Positions 43,404 to 52,497 of a DNA stretch of 64,000 bases are shown piece by piece; the first letter of the stretch is position 1, and every line of letters starts with the position of its first letter. A program made the translations under genes and the position numbers. Source of the stretch: Hydrogenophaga crassostreae (GTDB taxonomy: Bacteria; Pseudomonadota; Gammaproteobacteria; Burkholderiales; Burkholderiaceae_C). The DNA lies in the NCBI RefSeq assembly GCF_001761385.1, contig NZ_CP017476.1, positions 3,337,501 to 3,401,500 on the forward strand, given 5' to 3'. Under the pieces are notes generated by a model. The model had not been told where the DNA came from and did no database searches. It was given only the letters and a program-made list of their open reading frames with translations.

Positions 43404-44048
43404 ATGAACATTGCCGACCTGCGCAAGAGCTACGAAAAAGCCGAACTCAGCGAATCCGCCTCCCAGGCCGATCCACTGAAACAATTTGACCAGTGGCTCA
43501 ACGAAGCCATCCAGAGCGAAGTGCCTGAGCCCAACGCCATGACGCTGGCCACCGTGGGCTCTGATCTGCGCCCCAGCACCCGCATCGTGCTGATCAAAGG
43601 CTTCGACGAACGCGGCATCGTCTGGTACACCAACTACGGCAGCCGAAAAGGCCAGGAACTCGCAGGCAACCCTTTTGCGGCCCTGCAGTTTCATTGGGTC
43701 GAACTCGAGCGCGTGGTGCGCATCCAGGGCCTGGTGGAAAAGGTCAGCGACGAAGAAAGCGACAGGTACTTCCACAGCCGCCCCCTGGACAGCCGCATCG
43801 GCGCATGGGCCAGCCCACAAAGCCAGGTGATCAATGGCCGTGGCGTTCTGGTGGCCAATGCCGCGAAATACGGCGCCCAGTTCCTGCTCAAGCCACCGCG
43901 CCCACCCCACTGGGGCGGCTACCGCTTGAAGCCCGACACCTGGGAGTTCTGGCAAGGCCGCAAGAGCCGTCTGCATGACCGCCTGCGCTACTCCCTGCCA
44001 CCAACAAACGGTGACGCTGCGTGGTTGAGGGAACGGCTGGCGCCTTGA
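43404..44048 (+). CDS. pdxH: Pyridoxamine 5'-phosphate oxidase
   Basis: A 214-residue FMN enzyme that makes pyridoxal 5'-phosphate. The family landmarks are visible: NAMTLATVGSDLRPSTRIVLIK near 44-65, YFHSRPLDSRIGAWASPQS near 122-140 and the C-terminal WEFWQGRKSRLHDR. The ATG at 43404 gives a normal length; the open frame upstream is ChaC DNA. A decayed second copy of its 3' third lies at 44952-45201. Confidence 0.93.
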   Translation: MNIADLRKSYEKAELSESASQADPLKQFDQWLNEAIQSEVPEPNAMTLATVGSDLRPSTRIVLIKGFDERGIVWYTNYGSRKGQELAGNPFAALQFHWVELERVVRIQGLVEKVSDEESDRYFHSRPLDSRIGAWASPQSQVINGRGVLVANAAKYGAQFLLKPPRPPHWGGYRLKPDTWEFWQGRKSRLHDRLRYSLPPTNGDAAWLRERLAP

Positions 44049-44321
44049 AACGCCCTGGGGCGGTGCAGCATGACGCCCAAGGTTCTCACGGATTCTGGGG
44101 GTGGATATCGCATCTCCGTTCAGAACGCTGACCCAACGCAATGGTGAACTGGATTGAAACTCGCCATGTGAGATCAAAAAGTCACAACCAGGAAAAGCCA
44201 GGCCTTGATGGAATTGGATTGACCCCTATAAAGGTTACCAGCCAGACGCCGAATTTCACTAACAAATGAAGTTTTCGCCGCCAATCATAACGACTCCGAT
44301 TTTTCTTGAAAGCTTCATCCA
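44049..44321. other. Gap between pdxH and the AT-rich ORF
   Basis: 273 nt, becoming AT-richer rightward. No supported gene, terminator or repeat was seen. It may be the left part of inserted DNA. Confidence 0.4.
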
Positions 44322-44894
44322 ATGCAAATCCAAAGAGCATTTCAAACCGGATCCACATCCACAAAAATTGCCGTTGCTTTGTGTATTATTTCGGCAACCG
44401 CATTCTTTGTCACAAGGTCGCTTGGAGACCCCCAATCCAAAGCAGATGCCATGCTCTCCATTGGCAAGCAGATTGGCGATGCAAACATCCAACTACATAA
44501 TGACACCGGATGCTTTGCGAGCAAGCCCGCCGTGTTGTTTGATAAGGCTACGGCATCGATCGCAGCAAACAACTTCTGCAACCGACCGCTCGACGGCAGT
44601 TGGAAAGGCCCATATATGGCGCCATTTCCAATCAAGTCCGATGGAAATCTGGTAGCAAATGATATCTCCGCCGAAGTGACCGCAGCATTACCGAATTCCA
44701 TCAACATGAATGGCAGAAAGAAATTTTTTATTCGTTTCAATAACGTGCCAAAGGGTGTTCTGAAACAGGCCTTGATTGAGTGCAATGGTGACAATGAAAA
44801 TCAAGGGGATTTTCAGTTTGACCGATGCAGAACGACAGTCAATTTGGCCGATGATCTTCCAGGAGATTTTGAAATCGTTTACAGTTCGATTTAA
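44322..44894 (+). CDS. Hypothetical membrane-anchored protein in an AT-rich island
   Basis: A 190-residue product with one N-terminal hydrophobic helix (about 15-31, KIAVALCIISATAFFV) and an exported part with four cysteines (near 64, 86, 150 and 168), enough for two disulfides. The pattern of a small TM-anchored protein with a SWKGPYMAPF segment recalls type IVb pilins, but no prepilin peptidase site is seen, so this is only a suggestion. Codon use is unlike the neighbours: 44641-44760 has 49 G+C of 120 (41%). The ribosome site is weak. It sits between pdxH and a broken pdxH copy, indicating acquired DNA. Confidence 0.5.
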   Translation: MQIQRAFQTGSTSTKIAVALCIISATAFFVTRSLGDPQSKADAMLSIGKQIGDANIQLHNDTGCFASKPAVLFDKATASIAANNFCNRPLDGSWKGPYMAPFPIKSDGNLVANDISAEVTAALPNSINMNGRKKFFIRFNNVPKGVLKQALIECNGDNENQGDFQFDRCRTTVNLADDLPGDFEIVYSSI

Positions 44895-44951
44895 AAAATT
44901 CATGGTCAGGATGAATTTCCTGGTACTCAAAAGTGCTTGAAAAACCAGGCC

Positions 44952-45201
44952 TCGCATGGGGCCAGCCTAGCAAAGGCGGGCAATGGCCGCAGCGTTCTGG
45001 TGGCCAACGCCGCTCAATACGGCGCCCCGTTCGTGCTCAGGCTGCCCTGCTCGCCACACCGGGATGGCCACCATCTGAAATCCAACACCTGAGCGCTCTG
45101 GCAGCGGCGCAAGACCAAGGCTGCATGCCGGTCGAGGCTGTGCTGGCGAGGGTATGGGCCTGGATGGCTGCAGGAGCGGCCTGCGCCCTGAAACTGCCGG
45201 C
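44952..45201 (+). pseudogene. Decayed copy of the pdxH 3' end
   Basis: From CGCATGGGGCCAGCC (44952) to about 45130 this DNA follows pdxH 43802-43980 nearly base for base in places (for example GCGTTCTGGTGGCCAA at both). Similarity then fades and returns around the pdxH stop (GCGCCCTGAAA vs GCGCCTTGAAA). Stops and shifts interrupt the frame. It is a displaced, non-functional pdxH tail. Confidence 0.75.
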
Positions 45202-45253
45202 ACTGGCGATCGCAGGTGAGCCACGACGAAGGGTTCAAGGCCCCACACCGCTT

Positions 45254-46282
45254 TCATTTGACCGGTTGATCCGATTCCTGAGTTTCATTCGAACGCTCGG
45301 CCCTGACCGGCTTGGCGTTCAGTCGGTTCATGCGGACTTGCCAGTCGGACAAAAAGTCTCTCCGCCATTTGCTGACTGTTTTCGCGCCGTTCCAGCCATG
45401 GCCCACCACCGGCGGTTCACGACGGTCATGCCAGTAGGTTGGGCGCTTGTCCGGAAAGGGCCGAAAGAAAGATCCACCCCAGTGCTCGGTCTCGGGATGC
45501 TCGGCATCCCCGTGCAACAGGTACAAGACGCTGGGTGTGTCACCCATCTTGATATCGGCTTGTTTGCCCATGAAGAAATCGCCGAGCTGCCCATGACCCT
45601 TCACGTGTTTCGCAGGAAAATCGAGAGGCCCAAACTCGCCACTTTGAATGCCACCGAGGTACATGCCCCGAAAGCTGGTGTCGTTCTCGATCCACCATAG
45701 ATCGGGGTGGCTGTTGAACAAATAGTTCCGTGCCTTTCGGTCTTGCTGGGTGTTCCATGAACCAATCGAATAGATGCGCAGCTTGCCCTTGATGCCCGGG
45801 CGGCTGTGCACCGCCTGAGCCACATCGGTGATGGCACCCCACACCAGCACATAAAGAGGTCGCGGGTCCTCGACCAGCGACCTTTCGATGATCAGCCTTG
45901 CGCCATCACTGATGTCCGCGGAAGGCGTATCCCCTGATTGAGCGACGACCGCCCCTTGCCTGACCACCTCGCGCAACGATTCAGGCTCGGGATAGTCATC
46001 CGACCATGCGCGGAGGTTTGGAAAGTCCACCTCATACGCCGCAATGCACGAATAAATGTCGATGGCACGGCCTTTGCCCGGTGGCGAGCTGATCAAGCCT
46101 TCCGTCTGGAAAGCGTCGGCATAGACCAGATAGTGAACCATGGATTGAAAGTCATCAGGATCACTTCCACCAATATCTGTGGACACAACAACTCGCGGCT
46201 TTCCGGTAGCCCCCATTTGACCCGCGAAGGCTAACGAGGACATCGTCATGGCCAAGGCCAAAAAAACGGTGGCGAGTTTCAA
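45254..46282 (-). CDS. DUF1593 nucleoside-hydrolase-like exported protein
   Basis: A 342-residue protein with a signal peptide (LATVFLALAMTMSSLAFAG) and a nucleoside-hydrolase-like domain of the DUF1593 kind: VVVSTDIGGSDPDDFQSMVHYL holds the Asp-rich metal site. GSWNTQQDRKARNYLF and SFRGMYLGG follow in order, as in proteins linked to polysaccharide use. The start is TTG at 46282, since this gives the basic n-region of the signal; an ATG at 46249 would remove it. Likely periplasmic or exported; substrate unknown. It ends in unique sequence next to the pdxH remnant. Confidence 0.8.
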   Translation of the reverse strand: MKLATVFLALAMTMSSLAFAGQMGATGKPRVVVSTDIGGSDPDDFQSMVHYLVYADAFQTEGLISSPPGKGRAIDIYSCIAAYEVDFPNLRAWSDDYPEPESLREVVRQGAVVAQSGDTPSADISDGARLIIERSLVEDPRPLYVLVWGAITDVAQAVHSRPGIKGKLRIYSIGSWNTQQDRKARNYLFNSHPDLWWIENDTSFRGMYLGGIQSGEFGPLDFPAKHVKGHGQLGDFFMGKQADIKMGDTPSVLYLLHGDAEHPETEHWGGSFFRPFPDKRPTYWHDRREPPVVGHGWNGAKTVSKWRRDFLSDWQVRMNRLNAKPVRAERSNETQESDQPVK

Positions 46283-46616
46283 AGAGGGTCCGATGTCAAT
46301 GTACTGTGTGGCGATAGGCGGCTACGAATTGCCGCCGCACCCAGTGAGCTGCGGCCTGGGCTGCCAGGGTGACGATATCGCAAGAGTTTGCATGATGCAC
46401 CTCTCTGACGAAACCAGGACCGGTGCCGTGCTGCGGTGGCGCCGCCCGACCGGAGCTGAAGGACGCCTCCAGGTCTGAACGTGCAGGCAACGCCCGGACA
46501 TCACGATCGAACCGGGATGACTGCCCGGCCACCACGGGTCCGGCAAACCTGACAATCCGCCGTCTGCGACTTGCCGCGAATGCAGGCTGCGGTCTGCCTA
46601 TCGCATCGTTGTCGAT
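46283..46616. other. Gap between folK and the DUF1593 gene
   Basis: 334 nt. It should hold the promoter of the minus-strand DUF1593 gene. Short ORFs in it have no support, and no terminator, repeat or RNA gene was seen. Confidence 0.4.
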
Positions 46617-47102
46617 TCACTCGCCGAGTAAATGGCGCTGAATCAACTGATCTTGCACACCGGCCAGTGCAACGGATGGCACCACACCCGGTTCAACCTC
46701 CGCCAGCGGCACCAGCACAAACGCCCGTTCCCACATGCGCGGATGCGGAACAGTCAGATGCGGTGAATCGATGCGGGCAGCACCAAACAGCAGCAGGTCC
46801 AGATCGAGCGTGCGCGGGGCATTCAGATAGGGGCGTTCGCGCCCGGCCGCCTGTTCGATCTGCTGCAGAGCCAACAGCAGACCCGGGGCGGTGAACTGTG
46901 TGACCACTTCGGCCACTGCGTTGACATAGTCCGGGCCGCTGGAATCGACCGGGGCCGTTCGGTACAGGCTGGAGGCTTTGACCAACCGGGTGCCCGGCAG
47001 CTGGTTCAAGGCGGTCAGGGCATCTCGCAAAGTCTGGGCAGCATCGCCCAGGTTCGCTCCCAGGGCCACGTAGGCGGTGACGGGCTGGCGCGGCGCCACC
47101 AT
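46617..47102 (-). CDS. folK: 2-amino-4-hydroxy-6-hydroxymethyldihydropteridine pyrophosphokinase
   Basis: A 161-residue HPPK, the step of folate synthesis that pyrophosphorylates the pterin. Landmarks: YVALGANLGD (11-20), the SSLYRTAPV segment and the strictly conserved PRTLDLDLLLFG. DSPHLTVPHPRMWERAFVLVPL follows. It lies 21 nt after pcnB on the same strand, as in many betaproteobacteria. Confidence 0.93.
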   Translation of the reverse strand: MVAPRQPVTAYVALGANLGDAAQTLRDALTALNQLPGTRLVKASSLYRTAPVDSSGPDYVNAVAEVVTQFTAPGLLLALQQIEQAAGRERPYLNAPRTLDLDLLLFGAARIDSPHLTVPHPRMWERAFVLVPLAEVEPGVVPSVALAGVQDQLIQRHLLGE

Positions 47103-47123
47103 ATGCGTTAAGGCTTCGGCGCC

Positions 47124-48785
47124 TCAGTCGCTGCCGCCACCGGCAGCGGGGGCAGCACCGCCTTCACCACCACCCGACGGCTTGCGACGGCGACGGCGGC
47201 GTTTTTTCGGTGCCGCTGTGGCCTCGCCACCTTCGCCGGAGGACTCCCGCACGTCATCACCGGAAAGGTTGCTGGCTTCGTCGTCCACATCGTCCGAGCG
47301 GAAACGGGGATCGGCTTGCGGCGCTTCGCCGGTGTTCGCCGGGTGGTCCACGTCGGTTCGCTTCACCCGGCGTGGTTTGGGCGAGCCAGGTTTGCCCTGG
47401 TTTTCCTTGCGCTGCGCATCGACCATGTCTTCGCGCACGTCATCACTGGCGTGCTGGAAGGTTTCCCACCAGTGGGCCAGTTCTTCCTCGATTTCGCCCA
47501 CCTGGGCGCGCAGGCGCATGAAATCAAAACCGGCGCGGAAACGTCCCTGGTCGACAAGGCTGAAAGGCGACGTGCCCACCCGTTTTTCGAAACGCGGCTG
47601 CATCATCCAGATTTCGCGCATGTCGGTGCCCAGCTTGCCCCGGCCTGATACATCGCCAATGCGGTTGTCGAAGGCCTCGTCCACCGCGTCTTGCAAGGCA
47701 GCGAAAGGTGGTGGCGGGCGCTGGTTGCCGCGCGGCTGCAGGCGCTTGTTCCAGCCTTTGTGCACATCGGCCCATAACACGCAGGCCAGCAGGAAACTGG
47801 GCGCCACGGGCTTGCCTTCGCCCACACGTCGATCGGTGTCTTGCAACGCCATCTTGACGAACGGGTCGTTCGCCCGCTCCACCACCACGTCGAGCAAGGG
47901 GTAGATGCCGGTGGCCAGGCCCGTGGCCTTGAGTTGTTCGATGCTGGCCAGCGAATGGCCGGTTTGCAAGAGCTTGAGCATTTCGTCGAACAAGCGGCTT
48001 TGCGGCACATCGGCCAGCAGGTTGCGCGAAGCAACCAGTGGCTCCAGCGTCTTGGCGTCGATTTTGAAACCCAGGGCGTTGAGCTTGGCCGCGAAACGCA
48101 CGGCGCGAATGATGCGCACCGGGTCTTCGCGGTAGCGCGTGGCCGCATCGCCGATCATGCGCAGGGTTTTCTTCTTCGAGTCGCGGATGCCGTGGTGGAA
48201 ATCGACCACGATTTGCGACTCGGGGTCGTAGTACATGGCGTTGATCGAAAAGTCGCGGCGGGCCGCGTCTTGCTCGATGGGGCCCCAGACGTTGTCGCGC
48301 AATACGCGCCCGCTGGCATCCACCGCGTGTTTCATTCCCGAGAGCTCACCCTTGCTGGTGCGCTCGTTGCCTTTGACCTGTTCGGCGTCGGCGCTGTCGA
48401 GGTAGGCCCGCATAGTGGAGACTTCGATCACTTCGTGTTCCCGGCCGCGGCCGTAGATCACATGTACGATGCGAAAGCGCCGTCCAATGATGAAGGCCCG
48501 TCGAAAGAGGCTCTTGACCTGCTCGGGCGTGGCGTTGGTGGCCACGTCGAAATCCTTGGGCCTCAAGCCCAGCAGCAGGTCCCGCACTGCCCCGCCGACC
48601 ACGTAGGCCTCATAGCCAGCCTTTTTGAGCGTGTGCACCACGTCGAGCGCGCGCTCGTCGACCAGTTTGCGGTCAATACCGTGCACTTCCACCGGCACGT
48701 CTTCGCGTTTGCCGAATTTTGAAACCTTGGCAGGCTTGGGGGCGCTGGTCTTGCCCAGCAGCTTGTCGATGAATTTTTTGATCAT
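47124..48785 (-). CDS. pcnB: Poly(A) polymerase I
   Basis: A 553-residue nucleotidyltransferase. The class II signature GGAVRDLLLGLRPKDFDVAT begins at residue 64, with metal-binding Asp78 and Asp80. RRDFSINAMYYD and REDPVRIIRAVRFAAKL follow, as in PcnB and tRNA CCA enzymes. The C-terminal ~60 residues are disordered and end in an Arg/Lys run (KKRRRRRRKP), as in true poly(A) polymerases. It adds 3' tails to RNA to promote decay. Its ATG overlaps the HAD gene stop. Confidence 0.92.
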   Translation of the reverse strand: MIKKFIDKLLGKTSAPKPAKVSKFGKREDVPVEVHGIDRKLVDERALDVVHTLKKAGYEAYVVGGAVRDLLLGLRPKDFDVATNATPEQVKSLFRRAFIIGRRFRIVHVIYGRGREHEVIEVSTMRAYLDSADAEQVKGNERTSKGELSGMKHAVDASGRVLRDNVWGPIEQDAARRDFSINAMYYDPESQIVVDFHHGIRDSKKKTLRMIGDAATRYREDPVRIIRAVRFAAKLNALGFKIDAKTLEPLVASRNLLADVPQSRLFDEMLKLLQTGHSLASIEQLKATGLATGIYPLLDVVVERANDPFVKMALQDTDRRVGEGKPVAPSFLLACVLWADVHKGWNKRLQPRGNQRPPPPFAALQDAVDEAFDNRIGDVSGRGKLGTDMREIWMMQPRFEKRVGTSPFSLVDQGRFRAGFDFMRLRAQVGEIEEELAHWWETFQHASDDVREDMVDAQRKENQGKPGSPKPRRVKRTDVDHPANTGEAPQADPRFRSDDVDDEASNLSGDDVRESSGEGGEATAAPKKRRRRRRKPSGGGEGGAAPAAGGGSD

Positions 48786-49450
48786 TCGAATAAGTTGAGA
48801 ATGCGCCAGCCACGCTCTGCGGCAATGGCCTTGAGCCGGTCGTCCGGGTTGGTCGCCACGGGCTCTTGCACTTTTTCCAGCAGAGGCAGGTCGTTGATCG
48901 AGTCACTGTAGAAGCTGCTGTGTGTCACATCGGCCCAGGAAAGGCCGCGGGCAACCAGCCATTGTTCCACACGCGCCACTTTGCCCTCGCGAAACGAGGG
49001 CGTGCCCGCAATTTCGCCGGTGGGCTCGCCTCGGGCATCACGCGCCAGATCGACCGCCATCAGCTCCTTGACACCAAAGACCTGGGCGATCGGGCGGGTC
49101 ACGAATTCGTTGGTCGCGGTGATGATGACCACCTCGTCGCCCGCAGCCTGGTGCTGTTTCACCAGCGCCAACGCCGCAGGCTTGATGGCCGGGCGGATCA
49201 CTTCGTTCATGAAGCGCGCGTGGGCGGCATTGGCTTTGGCGAGGCCCTGCTCGCGGATGGCGCCAGTGGCAAAACGGATGTATTCGGCAATATCAAGCGT
49301 GCCGGCTTTGTATTGCTCGTAGAAGGCGTCGTTCGCGCGGGTATGGCCTTCGGCATCGCGCCAACCCAATTCAACGGTGAACTGGCCCCAGCTGTAATCG
49401 GAATCCAGCGGGAGCAGGGTGTGATCGAGATCGAACAGCGCTAATTTCAA
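48782..49450 (-). CDS. HAD-IB family hydrolase (phosphoserine phosphatase-like)
   Basis: A 222-residue HAD phosphatase. Motif I is FDLDHTLL (6-13), motif II VVIITATNEF near residue 107, and motif IV SFYSDSINDLPLLE near 178. The cap (SWGQFTVELGWRDAEG) is of the C1 type seen in SerB-like HAD-IB proteins. The start appears to be TTG at 49450; no ATG is available. It is coupled to pcnB and lies 30 nt after hda. Substrate not predictable. Confidence 0.85.
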   Translation of the reverse strand: MKLALFDLDHTLLPLDSDYSWGQFTVELGWRDAEGHTRANDAFYEQYKAGTLDIAEYIRFATGAIREQGLAKANAAHARFMNEVIRPAIKPAALALVKQHQAAGDEVVIITATNEFVTRPIAQVFGVKELMAVDLARDARGEPTGEIAGTPSFREGKVARVEQWLVARGLSWADVTHSSFYSDSINDLPLLEKVQEPVATNPDDRLKAIAAERGWRILNLFE

Positions 49451-49480
49451 AAGAAGACTTTCAGAAAGAGAAGGTGCGTA

Positions 49481-50194
49481 TCACTGGTTTTCCAGCATCG
49501 ATTTGATGAGCGGAATGGTGATAGCGCGCTGGGTTCGCAAGGCGTAACCGTCGAGCTGATCGAGCAGCATCATCAGGCTGGAGAGATCGCGCGAGAAGCG
49601 GTTGAGCATGTAGTCCATCACGTCATCGCTCAGAAACACGCCGCGTTCATCGGCCGCCCTGCGCAAGACAGAGCGCCTTTCGCTCTCACCCAACGCATGC
49701 AACTGAAAAATGTGGCCCCAGCCCAGCCGGGTGCGCAGGTCTTCGCGCAGCTTCAAATCGGCCGGTGGCCGGTCGGCAGCAGCCAGAACCCACCGCGCAG
49801 AGCCATGGGCCGGACTCTGGGCGTTGACGAACCAGTTGAAGGCAACAGCCTGTTGCTCGGCGGTGTAGAGCTGGCAATCGTCGAGCAAGACCACCTCCCA
49901 GCGGTCGTCGAACTCGCCGGGGTGCAACACCGCGGCGTCGAGCCAGCCCACGCGGTGGCCATGGTCGCGCAGCGCTTCGCGCACGGCGCGCAGCAAATGG
50001 CTCTTGCCGGCACCGCTTTCGCCCCACAGCAGGGTAGGCACGGGAGAGCGCCTGTCGTTTCCGGTCCACAGCTTCACGTGTTCCAGCGCGGCTTCGTTGC
50101 CGGCGGCCACGAAATTCGCAAGGGATGGCAGGGGCGCCAATCCGATGTCCAGCGCCATTTGCTGCATCGGAGGCTGAACAGCGCCTGAACTCAT
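49481..50194 (-). CDS. hda: DnaA regulatory inactivator Hda
   Basis: A 237-residue AAA+ protein with Walker A GESGAGKSHL (58-67), Walker B VVLLDDCQ near 101-108 and a sensor-type LAAADRPP segment. The N-terminal QMALDI (12-17) is in the place of the beta-clamp-binding motif, which Hda needs to trigger ATP hydrolysis by DnaA. No C-terminal DNA-binding domain is present, as expected. It overlaps the permease gene by ATGA. Confidence 0.9.
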   Translation of the reverse strand: MSSGAVQPPMQQMALDIGLAPLPSLANFVAAGNEAALEHVKLWTGNDRRSPVPTLLWGESGAGKSHLLRAVREALRDHGHRVGWLDAAVLHPGEFDDRWEVVLLDDCQLYTAEQQAVAFNWFVNAQSPAHGSARWVLAAADRPPADLKLREDLRTRLGWGHIFQLHALGESERRSVLRRAADERGVFLSDDVMDYMLNRFSRDLSSLMMLLDQLDGYALRTQRAITIPLIKSMLENQ

Positions 50195-51291
50195 GCCGCT
50201 TCGTCCTTCTTCTGGGCTGAAATGCCAGGGCTTTCCAGATAGAGCTCACTGGCGAGGTAACTGGCCTTTGCGCGGCGAATCGCCACCAGCAGCACCGCGC
50301 TGGCGGGCAAGGCAATCAACACGCCGACAAACCCAAACAGCTGGCCAAAGGCCATCAAGGCAAAAATCACCGCAATGGGATGCAGTCCGATGCGCTCGCC
50401 GAGCAATCGCGGCGTCACATACATGCTCTCAATGGTCTGACCGATGATGTACACCGCGCCCACCAGCGCCACGCCAAGCAAGGCCTGGAACTGCAACACC
50501 GCCGCAAGCAGGCCCATCACCAGTCCCAGGCCAAATCCCAGGTAAGGCACAAACACCGCCAAACCTGTGAACACGCCAATAGGAAGCGCCAGCTTGAGTC
50601 CCACCAAAGCCAGGCCCACGGTGTAGAACACCGCCAGTACCGCCATCACCAGCAACTGCCCGCGCAGGTACTGGCCCAGCACCTCATCGGTTTCGTCCAG
50701 AAAACTCTGCACCTTGGCGCGCCACCGGGGCGGAATCAGGCCCTTGACGCGTTCGACCATGTTGGACCAGTCCAGCAGCAGGTAATAGGCCACGATGGGG
50801 GTGAGCACCAGGTTGCCAAACACCGCGGCCAAGGCGCTACCGCCGATCCGAAGCGACGACATCAAGCCACCCAGCAAATCACTTTCATGGCCCGCAACCA
50901 GCTCACGCAGCCAGACACGGAACTGCCCCACATCGACCTGGACGTCCACGCCAAACCGCGCCGCCAGCGGAATCAGCGTGTCGTTGAGCCGTTCCAGCAA
51001 GAGTGGCAGCTGCTCTTTCAGCAAAGGCACCTGCTTGGTGATCACAGGCACGATCAGCAACACCACGGCCGCCAATACCAGCAGCAGCATGAATATGGCC
51101 ACGCCTGCACCCAGCCAGCGCGGGCAACGCCATGCATGCAGCCGCTCAACCAGCGGATGCAACGCGTAGGCCAACACCGCCGCCAGCAAGAACGGCATCA
51201 ACACCGGCGCCAGCAGCGACAGCAGCAACCAGCTGACCAGCGCGATCGCGCCCCAGGAGGCAGCACGCAATTGATTCGGGGTGAGGTTCAT
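50191..51291 (-). CDS. AI-2E transporter (PerM) family permease
   Basis: A 366-residue membrane protein with about eight helices and the family segments LGFGLGLVMGLLAAVLQFQ and GERIGLHPIAVIFALMAFGQLFG. Members export or exchange small molecules or ions; the AI-2 role holds only for some. It is divergent from purM across a 146-nt gap and coupled to hda, an arrangement common in Burkholderiales. Confidence 0.88.
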   Translation of the reverse strand: MNLTPNQLRAASWGAIALVSWLLLSLLAPVLMPFLLAAVLAYALHPLVERLHAWRCPRWLGAGVAIFMLLLVLAAVVLLIVPVITKQVPLLKEQLPLLLERLNDTLIPLAARFGVDVQVDVGQFRVWLRELVAGHESDLLGGLMSSLRIGGSALAAVFGNLVLTPIVAYYLLLDWSNMVERVKGLIPPRWRAKVQSFLDETDEVLGQYLRGQLLVMAVLAVFYTVGLALVGLKLALPIGVFTGLAVFVPYLGFGLGLVMGLLAAVLQFQALLGVALVGAVYIIGQTIESMYVTPRLLGERIGLHPIAVIFALMAFGQLFGFVGVLIALPASAVLLVAIRRAKASYLASELYLESPGISAQKKDEAA

Positions 51292-51437
51292 TCGGGGATT
51301 TCAGGTGAATCGGGTTCGCTGGACGTCGCCACGGAAGCAGCGCAGGGGCAAACCCTTAAAATCAAGGTCAAATTCTAGTCGGCACCCTCCCTGGGCTGCC
51401 AACGCCCTTTTCTCCACCGCCTGCGGCCAGCCCTTTC
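51292..51437 (+). promoter_or_regulatory. purM: purM promoter region
   Basis: A -10-like TAAAAT (51357-51362) lies 76 nt before the purM ATG in the gap shared with the divergent permease gene. No clear -35 box was seen. Similar TAAAATC hexamers precede rpsT and argD in this window. Confidence 0.45.
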
Positions 51438-52478
51438 ATGACCTCCAACACCTCCACCCCCCTCTCCTACAAAGACGCTGGCGTCGACATCGTGGCCGGC
51501 GATGCACTGGTGGAACGCATCAAACCCCTGGCCAAAAAGACCATGCGCGAAGGCGTGATGGCCGGTATCGGTGGTTTTGGCGCCCTGTTTGAAGTACCCA
51601 AGCGCTACAAGGAGCCAGTTCTCGTGAGTGGCACCGACGGCGTCGGGACCAAGCTCAAACTGGCTTTTGAATGGAACATGCACGACACCGTGGGCATCGA
51701 CCTGGTGGGCATGAGCGTGAACGACGTGCTGGTGCAAGGCGCAGAACCCCTGTTTTTCCTCGACTACTTTGCCTGCGGCAAGCTCGATGTGGACACGGCA
51801 GCGGCCGTGGTCGGTGGTATCGCCACCGGTTGCGAGCTGTCTGGCTGTGCCCTGATCGGCGGCGAAACCGCCGAAATGCCCGGCATGTACCCAGCCGGCG
51901 AATACGATCTGGCCGGCTTCTGCGTCGGCGCGGTCGAAAAGTCCAAAATCCTGACCGGCCAGAGCGTGAAACCCGGCGACGTGGTGCTGGGCCTGGCTTC
52001 GCACGGCGTGCATTCCAACGGCTTCTCGCTGGTGCGCAAGTGCATCGAACGCGCTGGCGCCGATCTGCCTGCCACGCTGGACGGCATGCCGTTCAAGCAA
52101 GCCATCATGAAGCCTACCCGCCTGTACGTGAAAAACGTGCTGGCCACCCTGGCGAAACACCCCGTGAAGGCCCTGGCCCACATCACCGGCGGCGGCCTGC
52201 TGGAGAACATCCCCCGCGTCCTGCCCGACGGCACCGCCGCCCACCTGAAGCAAGGCAGCTGGCCCCAGACCGAGCTGTTCGCCTGGCTGCAAAAGACCGC
52301 CGGCATTGATGACATCGAGATGAACCGCACCTTCAACAACGGCATCGGCATGGTGGTGGTGATGGCCGCCGAAGAAGCCGCGGCCTGCGCCGCCACCCTG
52401 CGCGAGCTGGGCGAAACGGTTTACGAGATCGGCGCCATCGGCGAGCGCGGCGCTGGTGAGGCTGTGGTCGTTTCCTGA
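51438..52478 (+). CDS. purM: Phosphoribosylformylglycinamidine cyclo-ligase
   Basis: A 346-residue AIR synthetase. Family landmarks: SYKDAGVDI, GGFGALFEVP, SGTDGVGTKLKLA (near 61-73), the LIGGETAEMPGMY segment (near 140-152) and GLASHGVHSNGFSLVRK. It closes the imidazole ring in purine synthesis with ATP. Full length, with no visible defects. Confidence 0.95.
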   Translation: MTSNTSTPLSYKDAGVDIVAGDALVERIKPLAKKTMREGVMAGIGGFGALFEVPKRYKEPVLVSGTDGVGTKLKLAFEWNMHDTVGIDLVGMSVNDVLVQGAEPLFFLDYFACGKLDVDTAAAVVGGIATGCELSGCALIGGETAEMPGMYPAGEYDLAGFCVGAVEKSKILTGQSVKPGDVVLGLASHGVHSNGFSLVRKCIERAGADLPATLDGMPFKQAIMKPTRLYVKNVLATLAKHPVKALAHITGGGLLENIPRVLPDGTAAHLKQGSWPQTELFAWLQKTAGIDDIEMNRTFNNGIGMVVVMAAEEAAACAATLRELGETVYEIGAIGERGAGEAVVVS

Positions 52479-52497
52479 CACCTCACCGGGCGGGAAC

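Noticed and set aside
46322..46555. Small minus-strand ORFs in the gap upstream of the DUF1593 gene
   Set aside because: Overlapping frames of similar length with no ribosome site or motif; taken as chance.
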